Made by a program: the position numbers and the translations under genes
Source of the DNA: Desulfobacter hydrogenophilus
GTDB lineage: Bacteria > Desulfobacterota > Desulfobacteria > Desulfobacterales > Desulfobacteraceae
Assembly (NCBI RefSeq): GCF_004319545.1
Contig: NZ_CP036313.1
Location: forward strand, 372,001 to 436,000
DNA length: 64,000 nt
Direction of reading: 5' to 3'
The notes under the pieces: generated by a model
What the model was told of the DNA's origin: nothing
The model's database searches: none
What the model saw: only the letters and a program-made list of their open reading frames with translations
Shown here: piece after piece, positions 23,608-33,359 of the stretch
How positions within the stretch are numbered: position 1 is the stretch's first letter
How the letters are laid out: each line of letters starts with the position of its first letter

Positions 23608-25969
23608 GTGAGTACCTTTCTATTGCCGACAAAATCTCATAATGGGCCGAAAGTGCCCCTTCAAAATCGTATCTTTGCAACTGTTTTTCCACCTCGTCCA
23701 ACACCTCCACAACCGAAGTGCTTTTCAAAGCGGCTTTGATTTCATCCAATTTCCCTATCGCTTCCAGATCGCTCTCCTTCAGATATGCCTCGAAGGCTGT
23801 CAACAGGGGCAGCACGGTGTCGACATCAATGGGAAAACCTCCCGCCTTTTCGCCTATTATGTTGCAAGCTCGCTGATCCATTTTACAGCCATCCTCCGCC
23901 AAAACGGCCGGCGCTTCGTTTTTTACGGCAACACGTTCCACTTCAAATTCCACGGAAAAGGAAAACTCGCTCCCTGTTCCGGGGGTGCTTTGCACTGCCA
24001 ACGTACCCGCCATGAGTTCGATAAGTCGCTGACTGATGGCAAGCCCCAGGCCCGTCCCCCCGTATTTTCGCGTAGTGGAGGTGTCCGCCTGGGTAAATGC
24101 GTCAAACAGGAAATCCAACTGGTCGGCACATATGCCGATACCTGTGTCCTTTACCGAAAAATAAAGCCTCACCTTTCTATGGGTCTGTTTTTCCAGTAAG
24201 ACCTTGATGACGACATCTCCGCTTTCCGTAAATTTTACGGCATTTTCAGCAAGATGAAACAGGACCTGTTTTAGCTTGGGGCCATCCCCCAAAAGTGATT
24301 CAGGAATTTTCGAATCAAAATAGAACAGGACCTTAAGTTTTTTTTGCCCCAAAAATTCAGATAAAATATGGTCTTTCACCTGGGACATGATCTCACTGAA
24401 TTGAAACGCCGCCTTTTTTACCTGCATTTTACCGGTATCAATTCTGGCATAATCCAATACTGAATTGAGGATGACCATCAACGCCTCGGAGGCCTCAATA
24501 ATAGTTCTTAGGTAGCTTTGTTGCTCGGAAGTCAGTTGGGTATCCAGTGCCAGATAAGACATACCGATTATGTGGTTCATGGGGGTCCTGAACTCATGGC
24601 TCATATTGGCCAGAAACTGACTTTTTGCACGGTTGGCTGCGGCTGCTTTTTCGGCCAGATCATGGGCCAGCGCCGTCTGTTTTTTTAAATCCGTAATATC
24701 GACAAAGGTTTCCAGAAGGCTTTCCCGGCCCTCATATTCCAGCGGAATTACGGTTTTCAGGATATTGCGCTGTTCACCGTAAACCGTCAGAATAACGCTC
24801 TCGGATCTGTGAATTTCCTCTCCATTGTCCATGATGGGACACGCCCCCGTTTCATTGGGACAGAACTGTGGATGACAGGACTTTCCGATCAAATCGGAAG
24901 CCACTGTTCCCGCCATGCCGGCGGCAAGCTCATTGGCGAATTCGATGGTACGCCGTTTTCTGTCGATGATAAGCACGCCCGCCTGTATGTTCTGAAATAT
25001 TTTCGTTATCTTTGCTTCGCTTTTTTTCAGTTTCAATTCGGCGGCAATCCGTTGCCACAAAATGAAAAGGAATACAACAATCACCAGAACGATGATCAGC
25101 AAAAAGCTCCCGATAATGGCCGCCATTTTCATCTTCACACCGGCAAGCCATTCATCTTCACAGACGGAAAGAACAACCCCCACTTGTTCTCCGAATATGC
25201 TGATGGGATAGTAGGCGGACAACACCCGCATCTTCTCCCCGCCTAAAGAAATCGTATGTATCTGTTCGCCAAGGTAGTTGGCCGCAATATCATCAACGAT
25301 GCTTTTTATCCCATCCACCTGCCGTTTTGATTCAACGACAGCCCGCTGATCAACCAGAAAAGTGATGATTTTTGCGTCCATGTCTACGCACCAGGGCCAA
25401 AACTCCCGGCTGATATTGCTTTTGATCAATTCATTATAAATAATCCGGGGAAAATCCATCCGAATTTCGATGGTCCCGACTTTTTTTCCGTCCTTTCGAA
25501 TATCGCTAAAAAAATGAAGCGTGTCCTTCTCAAGGTCGTAAACGGTTCCATCTACCGCAACCCGGGGCGAATCGTTTTTACGGATTTCGGAGATAAAAAA
25601 ATAATTATCTTCGCTGTTGTACAATTCACGGAAATCCGATGCGTTGAACACCTGAATGGAGGATAGGATATTCTGATATTTCGAATAGAACCGCCGCACC
25701 GGGTTGATAAGATCATAATCCGTTCTCTCCCGGGTCAACAATTTATGAAATGGAATGGTGGCAAGGGCATACTGAACGTCTTCTTCGAATTCGTCGGCAA
25801 ATCCCTGAAGATTTCGGCTGCTGATATCCACCTGGTGCGACAACAGTTCGAAGATGTGCTTTTTTTGCACATCAACAATGACATAGACATTGTAACCGGC
25901 GACGACAGCCGAAATAAGCACAAACACAAGGGGAATGATCAGGTATTCTTTTTTCAAAGCTGCATCCAA
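23567..25969 (-). CDS. Membrane sensor histidine kinase with PAS domain
   Basis: This 800-residue kinase has membrane helices at about 10-32 and 283-305 enclosing an extracellular Cache-like sensor, then a PAS domain (about 315-425) with a cysteine cluster at 365, 370 and 377 (CHPQFC...ACP). Next are a HisKA domain with H458 (NMSHEFRTPMNH) and a HATPase domain (DTGIGICADQLD, GGTGLGLAISQRL). A helical C-terminal domain of about 110 residues follows, without a receiver or an evident Hpt histidine. The PAS cysteines could bind a cofactor or sense redox state (inference). It starts at a TTG 7 bases after the lipoprotein stop and overlaps the HD-GYP regulator gene. The start is uncertain. Confidence 0.88.
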   Translation of the reverse strand: MDAALKKEYLIIPLVFVLISAVVAGYNVYVIVDVQKKHIFELLSHQVDISSRNLQGFADEFEEDVQYALATIPFHKLLTRERTDYDLINPVRRFYSKYQNILSSIQVFNASDFRELYNSEDNYFFISEIRKNDSPRVAVDGTVYDLEKDTLHFFSDIRKDGKKVGTIEIRMDFPRIIYNELIKSNISREFWPWCVDMDAKIITFLVDQRAVVESKRQVDGIKSIVDDIAANYLGEQIHTISLGGEKMRVLSAYYPISIFGEQVGVVLSVCEDEWLAGVKMKMAAIIGSFLLIIVLVIVVFLFILWQRIAAELKLKKSEAKITKIFQNIQAGVLIIDRKRRTIEFANELAAGMAGTVASDLIGKSCHPQFCPNETGACPIMDNGEEIHRSESVILTVYGEQRNILKTVIPLEYEGRESLLETFVDITDLKKQTALAHDLAEKAAAANRAKSQFLANMSHEFRTPMNHIIGMSYLALDTQLTSEQQSYLRTIIEASEALMVILNSVLDYARIDTGKMQVKKAAFQFSEIMSQVKDHILSEFLGQKKLKVLFYFDSKIPESLLGDGPKLKQVLFHLAENAVKFTESGDVVIKVLLEKQTHRKVRLYFSVKDTGIGICADQLDFLFDAFTQADTSTTRKYGGTGLGLAISQRLIELMAGTLAVQSTPGTGSEFSFSVEFEVERVAVKNEAPAVLAEDGCKMDQRACNIIGEKAGGFPIDVDTVLPLLTAFEAYLKESDLEAIGKLDEIKAALKSTSVVEVLDEVEKQLQRYDFEGALSAHYEILSAIERYSHGRSRQKTDNFDR

Positions 25970-25975
25970 GTTTAA

Positions 25976-27031
25976 TCAGTAGATAATCTGCAACAACTTC
26001 CAGTCCAGCTCGGGGATATTCACCGACGTAACACGAAGCGTTTTGCCCGCGTTTTGAAACGTCACCTCAGTCTGATTTTCTTGAAAGATGCGTTGTGCCA
26101 TCTTCCGAACCTGCCGGGATCTACTTTTCAAAAGATTGTAATCATCTGTCCTGTAGGTATCCGAACGGATAGTTTCCAAGTATTTGTGATTTTCCAGGGG
26201 AGGCAGGGACAGCAGCATCGTCAAATGATCCTGGATGGACACGACGGTAGCCGAAGCGTCCAGTAAAACCAAATTCCCGGTCTCCCTGTCAATGTACCGA
26301 TCCGTGATGGTATTGATGGTGACATCCAGTCCCGGGACGCCTTCAAGTTCCCCGTCCACATAAACGGGTGCAATGGCGGAAACCATCCACCCCCTTCCCG
26401 CCGGGTCCACGTAGGGTTCCTTGACCCACACAGCGCTCTTTTCCGGGTTATGCTCCCCGTCGGCAAGATAATAAAAATTGTACTTGGGGATATCCATTTT
26501 AGGCTCATACTGGGTGATCACGTCGAAGTAGGGATAAATGCGGTTGTATGAATTTTTATCGTTGTAATAGGACTGAACGACTTCCGGGTATTTTTTCACA
26601 ACCTCCATCAACCGGCTTTCCAGGGGTTCCGTGCCATAGACAATTTTTCTGATCTCTTTACTGACGGGCACGACCCCCGACACAAAAACAGCACTCTTTC
26701 CGTCGTCTACCGGCTTGTAAAAAACCCCGTTGTCATGGAGTTTATATCCAGCCGGGTCAACCCTCGACGCATGTTGTACCATGGTCTTCGGTATGTACAG
26801 GGAGACCGTAAATTCCGCCAGCTTCGAAACTTCCACCCGAATCTTTGAGAAATCATCATTGATCCGATTTCCAATCTCGCTGAGTCTGTGGTCATCCGCC
26901 GCTTTCTTTTCGGCAGACGGCCCGCAGGAAAAACAGAAAGTAAGAACCAGCAAACAGACAGACAGAACCTGCAAGCGTTTAATAAAACTCCGGATCTTTT
27001 CCCAGCTGAACGTGTTGACGGATGGATTCAT
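25976..27031 (-). CDS. Cache-domain lipoprotein
   Basis: This lipoprotein has a type II signal with a cysteine at about residue 36 (LVLTFCFSCGPS), then a double-Cache-like ligand-binding region with FYYLADGEHNPEKSAVWVKE, DPAGRGWMVSAIAPVYVDG and GVPGLDVTINTITDRY, as in dCACHE_1 sensors. I place the start at ATG 27031, preceded by AAAGGAGATCAT; a longer frame from 27091 lacks such a site. It has no cytoplasmic part, so it should sense a ligand and pass the signal to the kinase encoded 7 bases downstream. Lipoprotein-anchored Cache partners of kinases are uncommon, which makes the unit noteworthy. Confidence 0.8.
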   Translation of the reverse strand: MNPSVNTFSWEKIRSFIKRLQVLSVCLLVLTFCFSCGPSAEKKAADDHRLSEIGNRINDDFSKIRVEVSKLAEFTVSLYIPKTMVQHASRVDPAGYKLHDNGVFYKPVDDGKSAVFVSGVVPVSKEIRKIVYGTEPLESRLMEVVKKYPEVVQSYYNDKNSYNRIYPYFDVITQYEPKMDIPKYNFYYLADGEHNPEKSAVWVKEPYVDPAGRGWMVSAIAPVYVDGELEGVPGLDVTINTITDRYIDRETGNLVLLDASATVVSIQDHLTMLLSLPPLENHKYLETIRSDTYRTDDYNLLKSRSRQVRKMAQRIFQENQTEVTFQNAGKTLRVTSVNIPELDWKLLQIIY

Positions 27032-27103
27032 ATGATCTCCTTTTGATTGCATGTGCCGATACTGAAAGCCATGTATCGTTATTCTTCTCAAACCCCAAAT
27101 TGA

Positions 27104-29965
27104 TCAGACATGTGGCAACCGGTGTTCTGACAGCCAGCACTCAAGTTCGAGCAGGGGCATGGGCCGGGCAAAAATATATCCCTGAATATCCATGTCTCCC
27201 AGCTGATTCAAAATTTTCAGCTGCTTTTCGTCTTCTACGCCTTCAGCCACAATACCCATGTTCAGTTTGCTAGCCATCAGTACAATAGTTTCAACCAGGG
27301 CAAGGGCATTGTCATCATCAACAATATCGTCGATAAAGGATTTGTCGATTTTCAAAGTGGTGATGGACATCTGTTTAAGATAGGCCAGGGACGAATACCC
27401 CGTACCAAAGTCATCAATGGCCGTTGAGATGCCTATCTGAGACAATTTTTTAAGCCGGGTCATGGTGGTGTTGATATCCCGCATTAATAAAGATTCGGTG
27501 ATCTCTATTTTCAGACGGTCTGGCGGGTATGAGGTCTCTTTTATTATGCCTGCGGCCATTTTTTCAAATGAGGGTTCATCCATCTGACGTGCAGAAACAT
27601 TGACGGACAGCATCAGGTCCAGTTGATTTTTTTCTCTAATCCGGCAAATCTGTTCAACCGCCTTTTTCAAAATCTGTTTGCCAATGGGAATGATCAGTCC
27701 GGATTCTTCTGCCAGGGGAATAAACCGGCCAGGGAGAACAACGGCCCCATCCGGTTTTATCCAACGAACCAAAGCTTCAAGCCCCACCGGCTTTAATGTC
27801 CTGATATTAACCTGGGGTTGAAAATAAACTTGGAATTCATCGTTTTCAATGGCCGTGCGCATGTTCATTTCCATCTCAATTCGCTGGTGAATCTTTTTGG
27901 CCATTTTTTGTTCAAACAGATAATATTGGTTCCGGCCTTTTTCCTTGGAGTGATACATGGCAAGATCTGCATGGCGCAAAAGGGTCTCCGCATCATCGCC
28001 ATCTTCGGGGAAAACGGAAATACCGATACTGCAGGTGACATGAAAAAATTTACCGTCAATATTAAAGGGCGCTGAAAATGACTCCTGAATACGTTTGACC
28101 ATACGGATAATTTCCATCATATTGTCCACATCCGTGACCATGATCATAAATTCATCCCCGCCGAGCCGAGCCACGGTATCACTGGCCCGAGTGACGTTGT
28201 CTAACCTTTCCGCAGCCTCTTTTAACAATTCATCTCCTTGGGCATGCCCTGCCGTGTCATTGACGTTTTTAAAATTATCAAGATCAATAAAGATCAACTG
28301 AATCATCTTTGCATCACGCCGGGCTCTGATTATGGCATGTTCAAGCCGATCTTTGAGCAGCGTACGGTTGGGAAGACCTGTAAGCGGATCATGGTAGGCC
28401 ATATATTCGATCTGTTTCTCTTTGGTTTTCATTTCGGAAATATCATGAAACACGGCCATGTAATTTTTCGCCTTTCCATTTTTATTCCGAATGGCACTGA
28501 TATTTAAAAATTCCGGATATGCCTGTCCGGATTTTTTACGATTCCAGATTTCCCCGGACCATTGGCCTTTTATCGTCAGGACCTGCCACATGGATTTATA
28601 AAAGGCGTGATCGTGTCGATCCGATTTTAGAATCCGGGGATTTTGTCCGACGGCTTCCTGGGCGCTGTAGCCGGTGATGTCAGTGAAAGCCTGATTTACT
28701 GCCTGAATATTTCCATTAAGATCGGTTATGGTGATTCCCTCATTGGCATTTTCAAACACTTTTTCAAATAATTGAAGCCGGATCTCAGTCTCTTTGCGGA
28801 TGGTATTTTCTGTGATCAAATTTCTTTTATACGTTTCCAGCCGCCCTACAAATTCGTTGAAACTGGATTCAAGATCGCCGATTTCGTCTTTGCGTCGACT
28901 GTCCAGCGGCTGTAGCTGCCAGCCCTGGTTCATATTGACGTTTAAATGGTCAATCAGACGGGTCAACGGCCGGGTAATGGAGGTGCTTACTGCAAGGGAT
29001 ACAAACGCAATAACGGCAATGGACGCGGCCAGGATAACAAAAAAAATCCGGCGCATTTCCAAAAGCTGTGCAAAGGCTTTTTCAGTATACGTTGAAGACG
29101 CAATAATCCAGTCAAACTCCGGTATAAAATCAAACGCCATCAATTTTTCTTTGACAACCTGATCTTCAGGGTTTTTCCAGAAGTAGCGCACCATCCCTTT
29201 TTTCTGTGCAATAATTTCTCGGATCTGTGTTTTATTTTCAGCGGTTGCGTAATCCATCATGTTGCCGGTTAATTTAGGATGAATGATGATGTTGGCCCGG
29301 CTATCACAAACAAAAGCGTAGCCGGTCCCCAATATATCCATTGCCAGCACGCTGTCTTTAAAATCTTCCACGGAGACAAGCTGGGAAAATTCCAATTTAT
29401 ACGATGATGCTGAGATGATCCAGTCCCAAGGTTCAAAATAAGTCATATGCAATGCTTTGGGGTGTTTTTCATTGTCCTCTGGGTTTTTCCACCAGTATTC
29501 CAGGTACCCGTTTTTCTGTATCAACTGTTTTTGGATGAACCCCAATTCAGCATAATTCTGCCCTTTGACATCCTGTTTAGGATGGACTTTTATCTCTCCT
29601 GTGCTGTCGATAACGTATATGTACCCGGTCCGGCCGATTTTTTCACTCAGCAACAAGTTTGCGGCCTGTTTTTTTGCCTCTTTTTCGGTTATCAGGTGAT
29701 CCTGAAAATCCTGGTAAATGTGATCAATAATTTCCAGATTTTTTTCAGCAATGGTGCGCAGATGAATTTTTATGGAAACGGTTCCTACCGTTTTGATAAG
29801 GGCTGTGATCGACGCGTTGGAAAGAGTCAATGCATTTTTTATCTGGTGTTCAAGATGGCTTTTTACATGGATATAGTAAATGGTGAAACCGCATAAAAAA
29901 ACAGCTGTGGCAACCAGCGAATAGATAAAAAACAGCTTGATCCGTATGGACAAACGTTTTGGCAT
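27104..29965 (-). CDS. Cache-HAMP-PAS-GGDEF-EAL c-di-GMP enzyme
   Basis: This 953-residue protein has membrane helices at about 8-28 and 308-330 around two Cache-type sensor repeats (YIYVIDSTGEIKVHPK and YAFVCDSRANIIIHPK). A HAMP region, a PAS domain (about 400-515), a GGDEF domain with intact ARLGGDEFMIMV and an EAL domain follow. EAL residues are conserved (EALVRW, EITESLL, DDFGTGYSSLAYL, AEGVEDEKQL, DIQGYIF), so both synthesis and breakdown of c-di-GMP are possible. The dominant activity cannot be read from sequence. It lies 73 bases upstream of the Cache lipoprotein in the same direction, so the four genes may form one operon. Confidence 0.93.
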   Translation of the reverse strand: MPKRLSIRIKLFFIYSLVATAVFLCGFTIYYIHVKSHLEHQIKNALTLSNASITALIKTVGTVSIKIHLRTIAEKNLEIIDHIYQDFQDHLITEKEAKKQAANLLLSEKIGRTGYIYVIDSTGEIKVHPKQDVKGQNYAELGFIQKQLIQKNGYLEYWWKNPEDNEKHPKALHMTYFEPWDWIISASSYKLEFSQLVSVEDFKDSVLAMDILGTGYAFVCDSRANIIIHPKLTGNMMDYATAENKTQIREIIAQKKGMVRYFWKNPEDQVVKEKLMAFDFIPEFDWIIASSTYTEKAFAQLLEMRRIFFVILAASIAVIAFVSLAVSTSITRPLTRLIDHLNVNMNQGWQLQPLDSRRKDEIGDLESSFNEFVGRLETYKRNLITENTIRKETEIRLQLFEKVFENANEGITITDLNGNIQAVNQAFTDITGYSAQEAVGQNPRILKSDRHDHAFYKSMWQVLTIKGQWSGEIWNRKKSGQAYPEFLNISAIRNKNGKAKNYMAVFHDISEMKTKEKQIEYMAYHDPLTGLPNRTLLKDRLEHAIIRARRDAKMIQLIFIDLDNFKNVNDTAGHAQGDELLKEAAERLDNVTRASDTVARLGGDEFMIMVTDVDNMMEIIRMVKRIQESFSAPFNIDGKFFHVTCSIGISVFPEDGDDAETLLRHADLAMYHSKEKGRNQYYLFEQKMAKKIHQRIEMEMNMRTAIENDEFQVYFQPQVNIRTLKPVGLEALVRWIKPDGAVVLPGRFIPLAEESGLIIPIGKQILKKAVEQICRIREKNQLDLMLSVNVSARQMDEPSFEKMAAGIIKETSYPPDRLKIEITESLLMRDINTTMTRLKKLSQIGISTAIDDFGTGYSSLAYLKQMSITTLKIDKSFIDDIVDDDNALALVETIVLMASKLNMGIVAEGVEDEKQLKILNQLGDMDIQGYIFARPMPLLELECWLSEHRLPHV

Positions 29966-30058
29966 ATTGAATCTTTTAATTTACAGATTTTGATTTGCAA
30001 CCGGTTTATATATCGGAAAGTGTATTGCAAAATGTCTGCGAAATCAAGTTCAAGACTT

Positions 30059-30220
30059 AGGACTGCAGATTAAATAAGTTGGGCAAAAACAACGCCGAAT
30101 TTTGATTCATCTACAAGGCGTATTAAAGTTTGGATAGCAGGCCTATTGGACCTTTGATGCAACAAAGCAGATGGGCCAAGAGGCAAGCTATTTTGTTCAA
30201 GTTATTTAATCTGCGGTCCT
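30059..30220. repeat. MITE-like element with 30-bp inverted ends
   Basis: AGGACTGCAGATTAAATAAG at 30059 is mirrored by the complement of CTTGTT-type sequence ending AATCTGCGGTCCT at 30220; 26 of 30 terminal bases match. The element is 162 bp and has no coding frame. One end of the same family recurs at 39317-39353. The gene-free interval 29966-30385 otherwise holds only a hairpin and a 95-bp repeat. Confidence 0.65.
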
Positions 30221-30290
30221 TTAGCGCCTTCTACCCCAGGTGGCCAAAATATCGGTACGTTTAATGGAAACAACTCATCTGGTTATGGTT

Positions 30291-30326
30291 GAAAAGAAAG
30301 ATCTGTGGAACCGACACAGATCTTTC
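30291..30326 (-). terminator. Hairpin terminator after mscS
   Basis: GAAAGATCTGTG (30296-30307) pairs with CACAGATCTTTC (30315-30326) across a 7-base loop. On the minus strand it is followed by TTTTC. The stem is 12 bp and perfect. It is positioned about 60 bases after the MscS stop codon and overlaps the end of the 95-bp repeat copy. Confidence 0.65.
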
Positions 30327-30390
30327 AACTTTCGTCATGGGTTAAGTATAGGTGTCGATAGACCGACCAGGTCAGCCCATGGCTGTTATT
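30296..30390 (-). repeat. 95-bp interspersed repeat, copy 3
   Basis: On the minus strand it opens ATAACAGCCATGGGCTGACC and contains CCCATGACGAAAGTTGAAAG, then a GATCTGTG hairpin that replaces the usual tail. The repeat overlaps the stop codon of the MscS gene (30386-30388), so it abuts the coding sequence. Confidence 0.7.
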
Positions 30391-31225
30391 CTTTGATTTC
30401 CTGGTACATATGAACATCCTGCTGGGGAAAGGGAATACTGATACCATTGGCATCAAGGGCCAGCTTGATGTTTTCATTGAGAGCAAAATATACCCCCCAG
30501 TAATCCCCTGTTTTAACCCAGGGCCGGACCACAAAATTAACACTGGAATCCGCAAGTTCAGACACGGCGATAAGTGGCGCAGGTGTGGGGAGAATTCGTT
30601 TTTCTTCTGCCAGAACACCCTGAATAACCTCTTTGGCTTTTTTTATATCATCACCATAACCAATGCCGATGACAAGATCCACCCGGCGGGTGGGGTTGGC
30701 CGTAACATTTGTAATAACATTGGACGTAATGCCGGCATTGGGCACGATCACTTTTTGATTATCCGGGGTATTCAACTCCGTGGTGAACAAGGAGATGCTC
30801 ACAACATTTCCGGCCACCCCGCCAATATCCACATAATCATTGACCTTGTAAGGTCTGAACATCACCAGCATCACGCCCGAAGCGAAATTGGACAAAGAAT
30901 CCTTCAAGGCAAGACCAATGGCCAGACCGGCAGCACCCACAATCGTCAGAAAGGAGGTGGTATTGATACCCAGCTGGCCTGCGGCAGCAATGACAACCAT
31001 CACCATAAAAGTATAGTAAACGATGCTGTCAAGGAACCGCACAAGTGTGATATCCACCTTGTTTTTTTCCATCAATTTCATGATCAGATTAGTAATTCTT
31101 CTAGCCAACCATTTCCCTATCACCAAAATCAGCAACGCCGCAATGATCTTTACAGAGTAAGTGGTCACCCAGTAGGTCACCATCTCTATATATTTTTCAA
31201 CGTTGATTTGTTTCAACCACTCCAT
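30386..31225 (-). CDS. mscS: Small-conductance mechanosensitive channel, MscS family
   Basis: This 279-residue protein has three membrane helices in the first 130 residues. The pore-lining third helix has the alternating Gly/Ala pattern AAGLAIGLALKDSLSNFASG, followed by the beta domain signature MLVMFRPYKVNDYVDIGG and the alpha/beta C-terminal domain (RRVDLVIGIGYGDD). Length and order match E. coli MscS (286). It should open under membrane tension during hypo-osmotic shock. It is a single-gene unit with a hairpin terminator downstream. Confidence 0.93.
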   Translation of the reverse strand: MEWLKQINVEKYIEMVTYWVTTYSVKIIAALLILVIGKWLARRITNLIMKLMEKNKVDITLVRFLDSIVYYTFMVMVVIAAAGQLGINTTSFLTIVGAAGLAIGLALKDSLSNFASGVMLVMFRPYKVNDYVDIGGVAGNVVSISLFTTELNTPDNQKVIVPNAGITSNVITNVTANPTRRVDLVIGIGYGDDIKKAKEVIQGVLAEEKRILPTPAPLIAVSELADSSVNFVVRPWVKTGDYWGVYFALNENIKLALDANGISIPFPQQDVHMYQEIKE

Positions 31226-31482
31226 GTTGTCTCCTTCTCAATTTTTCTATAGTTGTGGAAAATCGTCTCCCGGCCCAGCTTTTTTACCGGTAATATTACT
31301 TACTACCTATACACAAGTAAAAACGTTGTCAAACTAAACAGCAGAGTATAATCAATTTTCCACCCCCGTCATCAAGTTGAATAGCATTTTGTAATCCGGC
31401 GCAAAATCAGATATAGTTATGTGTTAAGTATGCAATGAGCGCTTCACTGAAGCCCTGTAAGATACGGAGACAACGGATACTT

Positions 31483-32259
31483 ATGTTTAATTTTTTTTGC
31501 AGACTCAGACGCATTTTTTTATTTATAGGCATTATTTTTTTCTTCGCGCCACCCTGTGCCGGAAGTGCACCGGTGCTCAGGCTCGCCACAGATCCCTGGC
31601 CCCCCTATTCTTTAGGACAGAAAGGGGGGGCGTTAGAAAGTGGGTATACGTTTGATATCGGCACCGAGGTGAGTAAACGCCTCCATTGCACATTAAAGGC
31701 GGATCTTCTGCCATGGAGGCGGGTGCTGGCCTGCATGAAAAATGGCACCTACGATATTACCTTCCCCATTCAAAGCAAGCTGGAACGAAAGGCTTTCATG
31801 GTTTTCACCAATGTAATTCTTGAGGACCGAGTTTTTCTATGGCACCGGAAAGACCGTAAGGACGGCCTGTCCGAATGGCAAACCATTGATGATCTCAAAC
31901 CTTACACCATCGGCATTGTTGCAGGATATACCTACCGGGACAAGATGGACCAGGCCATAGAAAACGGCATTATAAAAACAGAGAAAATCAACTCGCCTGA
32001 ATGCAACTTTAAAAAACTTTTAGGAAAACGGTTTGATGCATTTCTGGAAAGCGAATCCGTTGTGATGAGCTTTTTTCAAAAGTATCCGGAATACAGAAAC
32101 CAGATCACTTATGCACCCCAAATTGTATCCAAGGATGTCTTCAGAATCGGAATCTCAAAAAAATCACCGTTTGCACAGATGGTACCGGAGATCAACAGGA
32201 TAATTCACGAGATGAAAGAGGATGGAACCATTGACCGAATTATGACACTTATAAAATAA
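31483..32259 (+). CDS. Periplasmic amino-acid-type (family 3) solute-binding protein
   Basis: This protein of about 258 residues has a signal peptide (FLFIGIIFFFAPPCAG) and the family 3 binding-protein fold: LRLATDPWPPYS at the mature N-terminus, EVSKRLHCTLKADLLPWRRVLACMKNG and a final helix IHEMKEDGTIDRIM. Family members feed polar amino-acid ABC transporters or serve as sensors. No permease or ATPase gene is adjacent, so this copy is probably a sensory or orphan component. The start at ATG 31483 gives a proper signal peptide; an upstream frame from 31435 would add 16 residues without a ribosome-binding site. Confidence 0.8.
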   Translation: MFNFFCRLRRIFLFIGIIFFFAPPCAGSAPVLRLATDPWPPYSLGQKGGALESGYTFDIGTEVSKRLHCTLKADLLPWRRVLACMKNGTYDITFPIQSKLERKAFMVFTNVILEDRVFLWHRKDRKDGLSEWQTIDDLKPYTIGIVAGYTYRDKMDQAIENGIIKTEKINSPECNFKKLLGKRFDAFLESESVVMSFFQKYPEYRNQITYAPQIVSKDVFRIGISKKSPFAQMVPEINRIIHEMKEDGTIDRIMTLIK

Positions 32260-32448
32260 GAATCTCAGATGAAATAAAAGACGCAAACAGATTCAATCAA
32301 AATTCAGCCTGAATTTGACGCAGTTTCTGCACCTGTCTTCTTGCCGCGTAAAGACTGAGATCCGCATTAAAAGAACAAACAAATGCCAATCATATGTGCC
32401 CCATGACAATAGGCGGCCCGACCAGTTTAAAATGTTTAGGTGAATCCC

Positions 32449-33342
32449 ATGACAGATAGTATCAGACAAAATGTACTTAAAGAGCTTTTGGGGCTACTCA
32501 GCCTGGAAAAAATTGAAGCGGACATATTTCGGGGCCAGAGCCAGGATCTGGGCTACGGCGCCGTATTCGGTGGCCAGGTCTTAGGTCAGGCATTGTCTGC
32601 AGCATCCCGCACAGTGCCGGACCCTCTTTGTGCCCACAGCCTGCACGGATATTTCCTACGGGCCGGAGATGCCACCTGCCCCATTGTCTATATGGTGGAG
32701 CGCACCCGGGACGGCCGCTCGTTTACCACCCGGCGGGTCAAGGCCGTACAAAAGGGCCGGACCATCTTTTCCATGTCAGCCTCATTTCACAAATTTGAAG
32801 AAGGATTTGATCACCAGGATCCCATGCCTGATGTTAAAGGCCCTGACGGCGTGGAAAGTGATTACAACATGATGGTCCGCTATGCTAAGGATATTCCTGA
32901 AAATATTGTAAAAAAACTATTGTATCCCAATCCCATTGAACTGCGGGTCGTCAACCCGGTAAATCCCTTTCATCCCGTCCCCATGCCGCCGGACAAATTC
33001 GTATGGTTCAGGGCCACCGGTCCCTTGCCTGACGATGCCGCAACCCACAGGTACATGCTGGCCTATGCATCGGATTTTCACCTGGTCCCCACAGCGCTTT
33101 ATCCCCATGGCAAAACCTTCTGGTCCCGGGACATGCAGGTGGCAAGCCTGGATCATGCCATCTGGTTCCACAGGGATTTCCGGATGGACGACTGGCTGCT
33201 CTACGTGATCCACAGTCCCAGTGCCGCCATGGGCCGGGGACTTAACCGCGGCGCCATCTACACCCGGGACGGTAAACTTGTGGCCAGCGTGGCCCAGGAA
33301 GGACTGATCAGAAGAGTGGACAAAAACAAAGTATCAGATTAG
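32449..33342 (+). CDS. tesB: Acyl-CoA thioesterase II (TesB)
   Basis: This 297-residue double-hotdog thioesterase has the TesB N-terminal pattern GAVFGGQVLGQAL and CAHSLHGYFLRAGD, and the C-terminal domain signature LDHAIWFHRDFRMDDWLLY followed by GRGLNRGAIYTRDGKLVAS. The conserved Asp, Gln and Thr/Ser regions of the E. coli enzyme lie in matching positions. It hydrolyses acyl-CoA to free acid and CoA in the cytoplasm. The ATG at 32449 follows a TTAGGTG site by 7 bases; a GTG three codons earlier is possible. It is convergent with the phosphatidylserine-decarboxylase operon. Confidence 0.92.
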   Translation: MTDSIRQNVLKELLGLLSLEKIEADIFRGQSQDLGYGAVFGGQVLGQALSAASRTVPDPLCAHSLHGYFLRAGDATCPIVYMVERTRDGRSFTTRRVKAVQKGRTIFSMSASFHKFEEGFDHQDPMPDVKGPDGVESDYNMMVRYAKDIPENIVKKLLYPNPIELRVVNPVNPFHPVPMPPDKFVWFRATGPLPDDAATHRYMLAYASDFHLVPTALYPHGKTFWSRDMQVASLDHAIWFHRDFRMDDWLLYVIHSPSAAMGRGLNRGAIYTRDGKLVASVAQEGLIRRVDKNKVSD

Positions 33343-33359
33343 ATCAACGTTAACCCGCG

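Noticed and set aside
30410..31252. A 280-codon plus-strand frame opposite mscS
   Set aside because: It is fully antisense to a well-supported MscS gene, has no ribosome-binding site and gives a low-complexity product.
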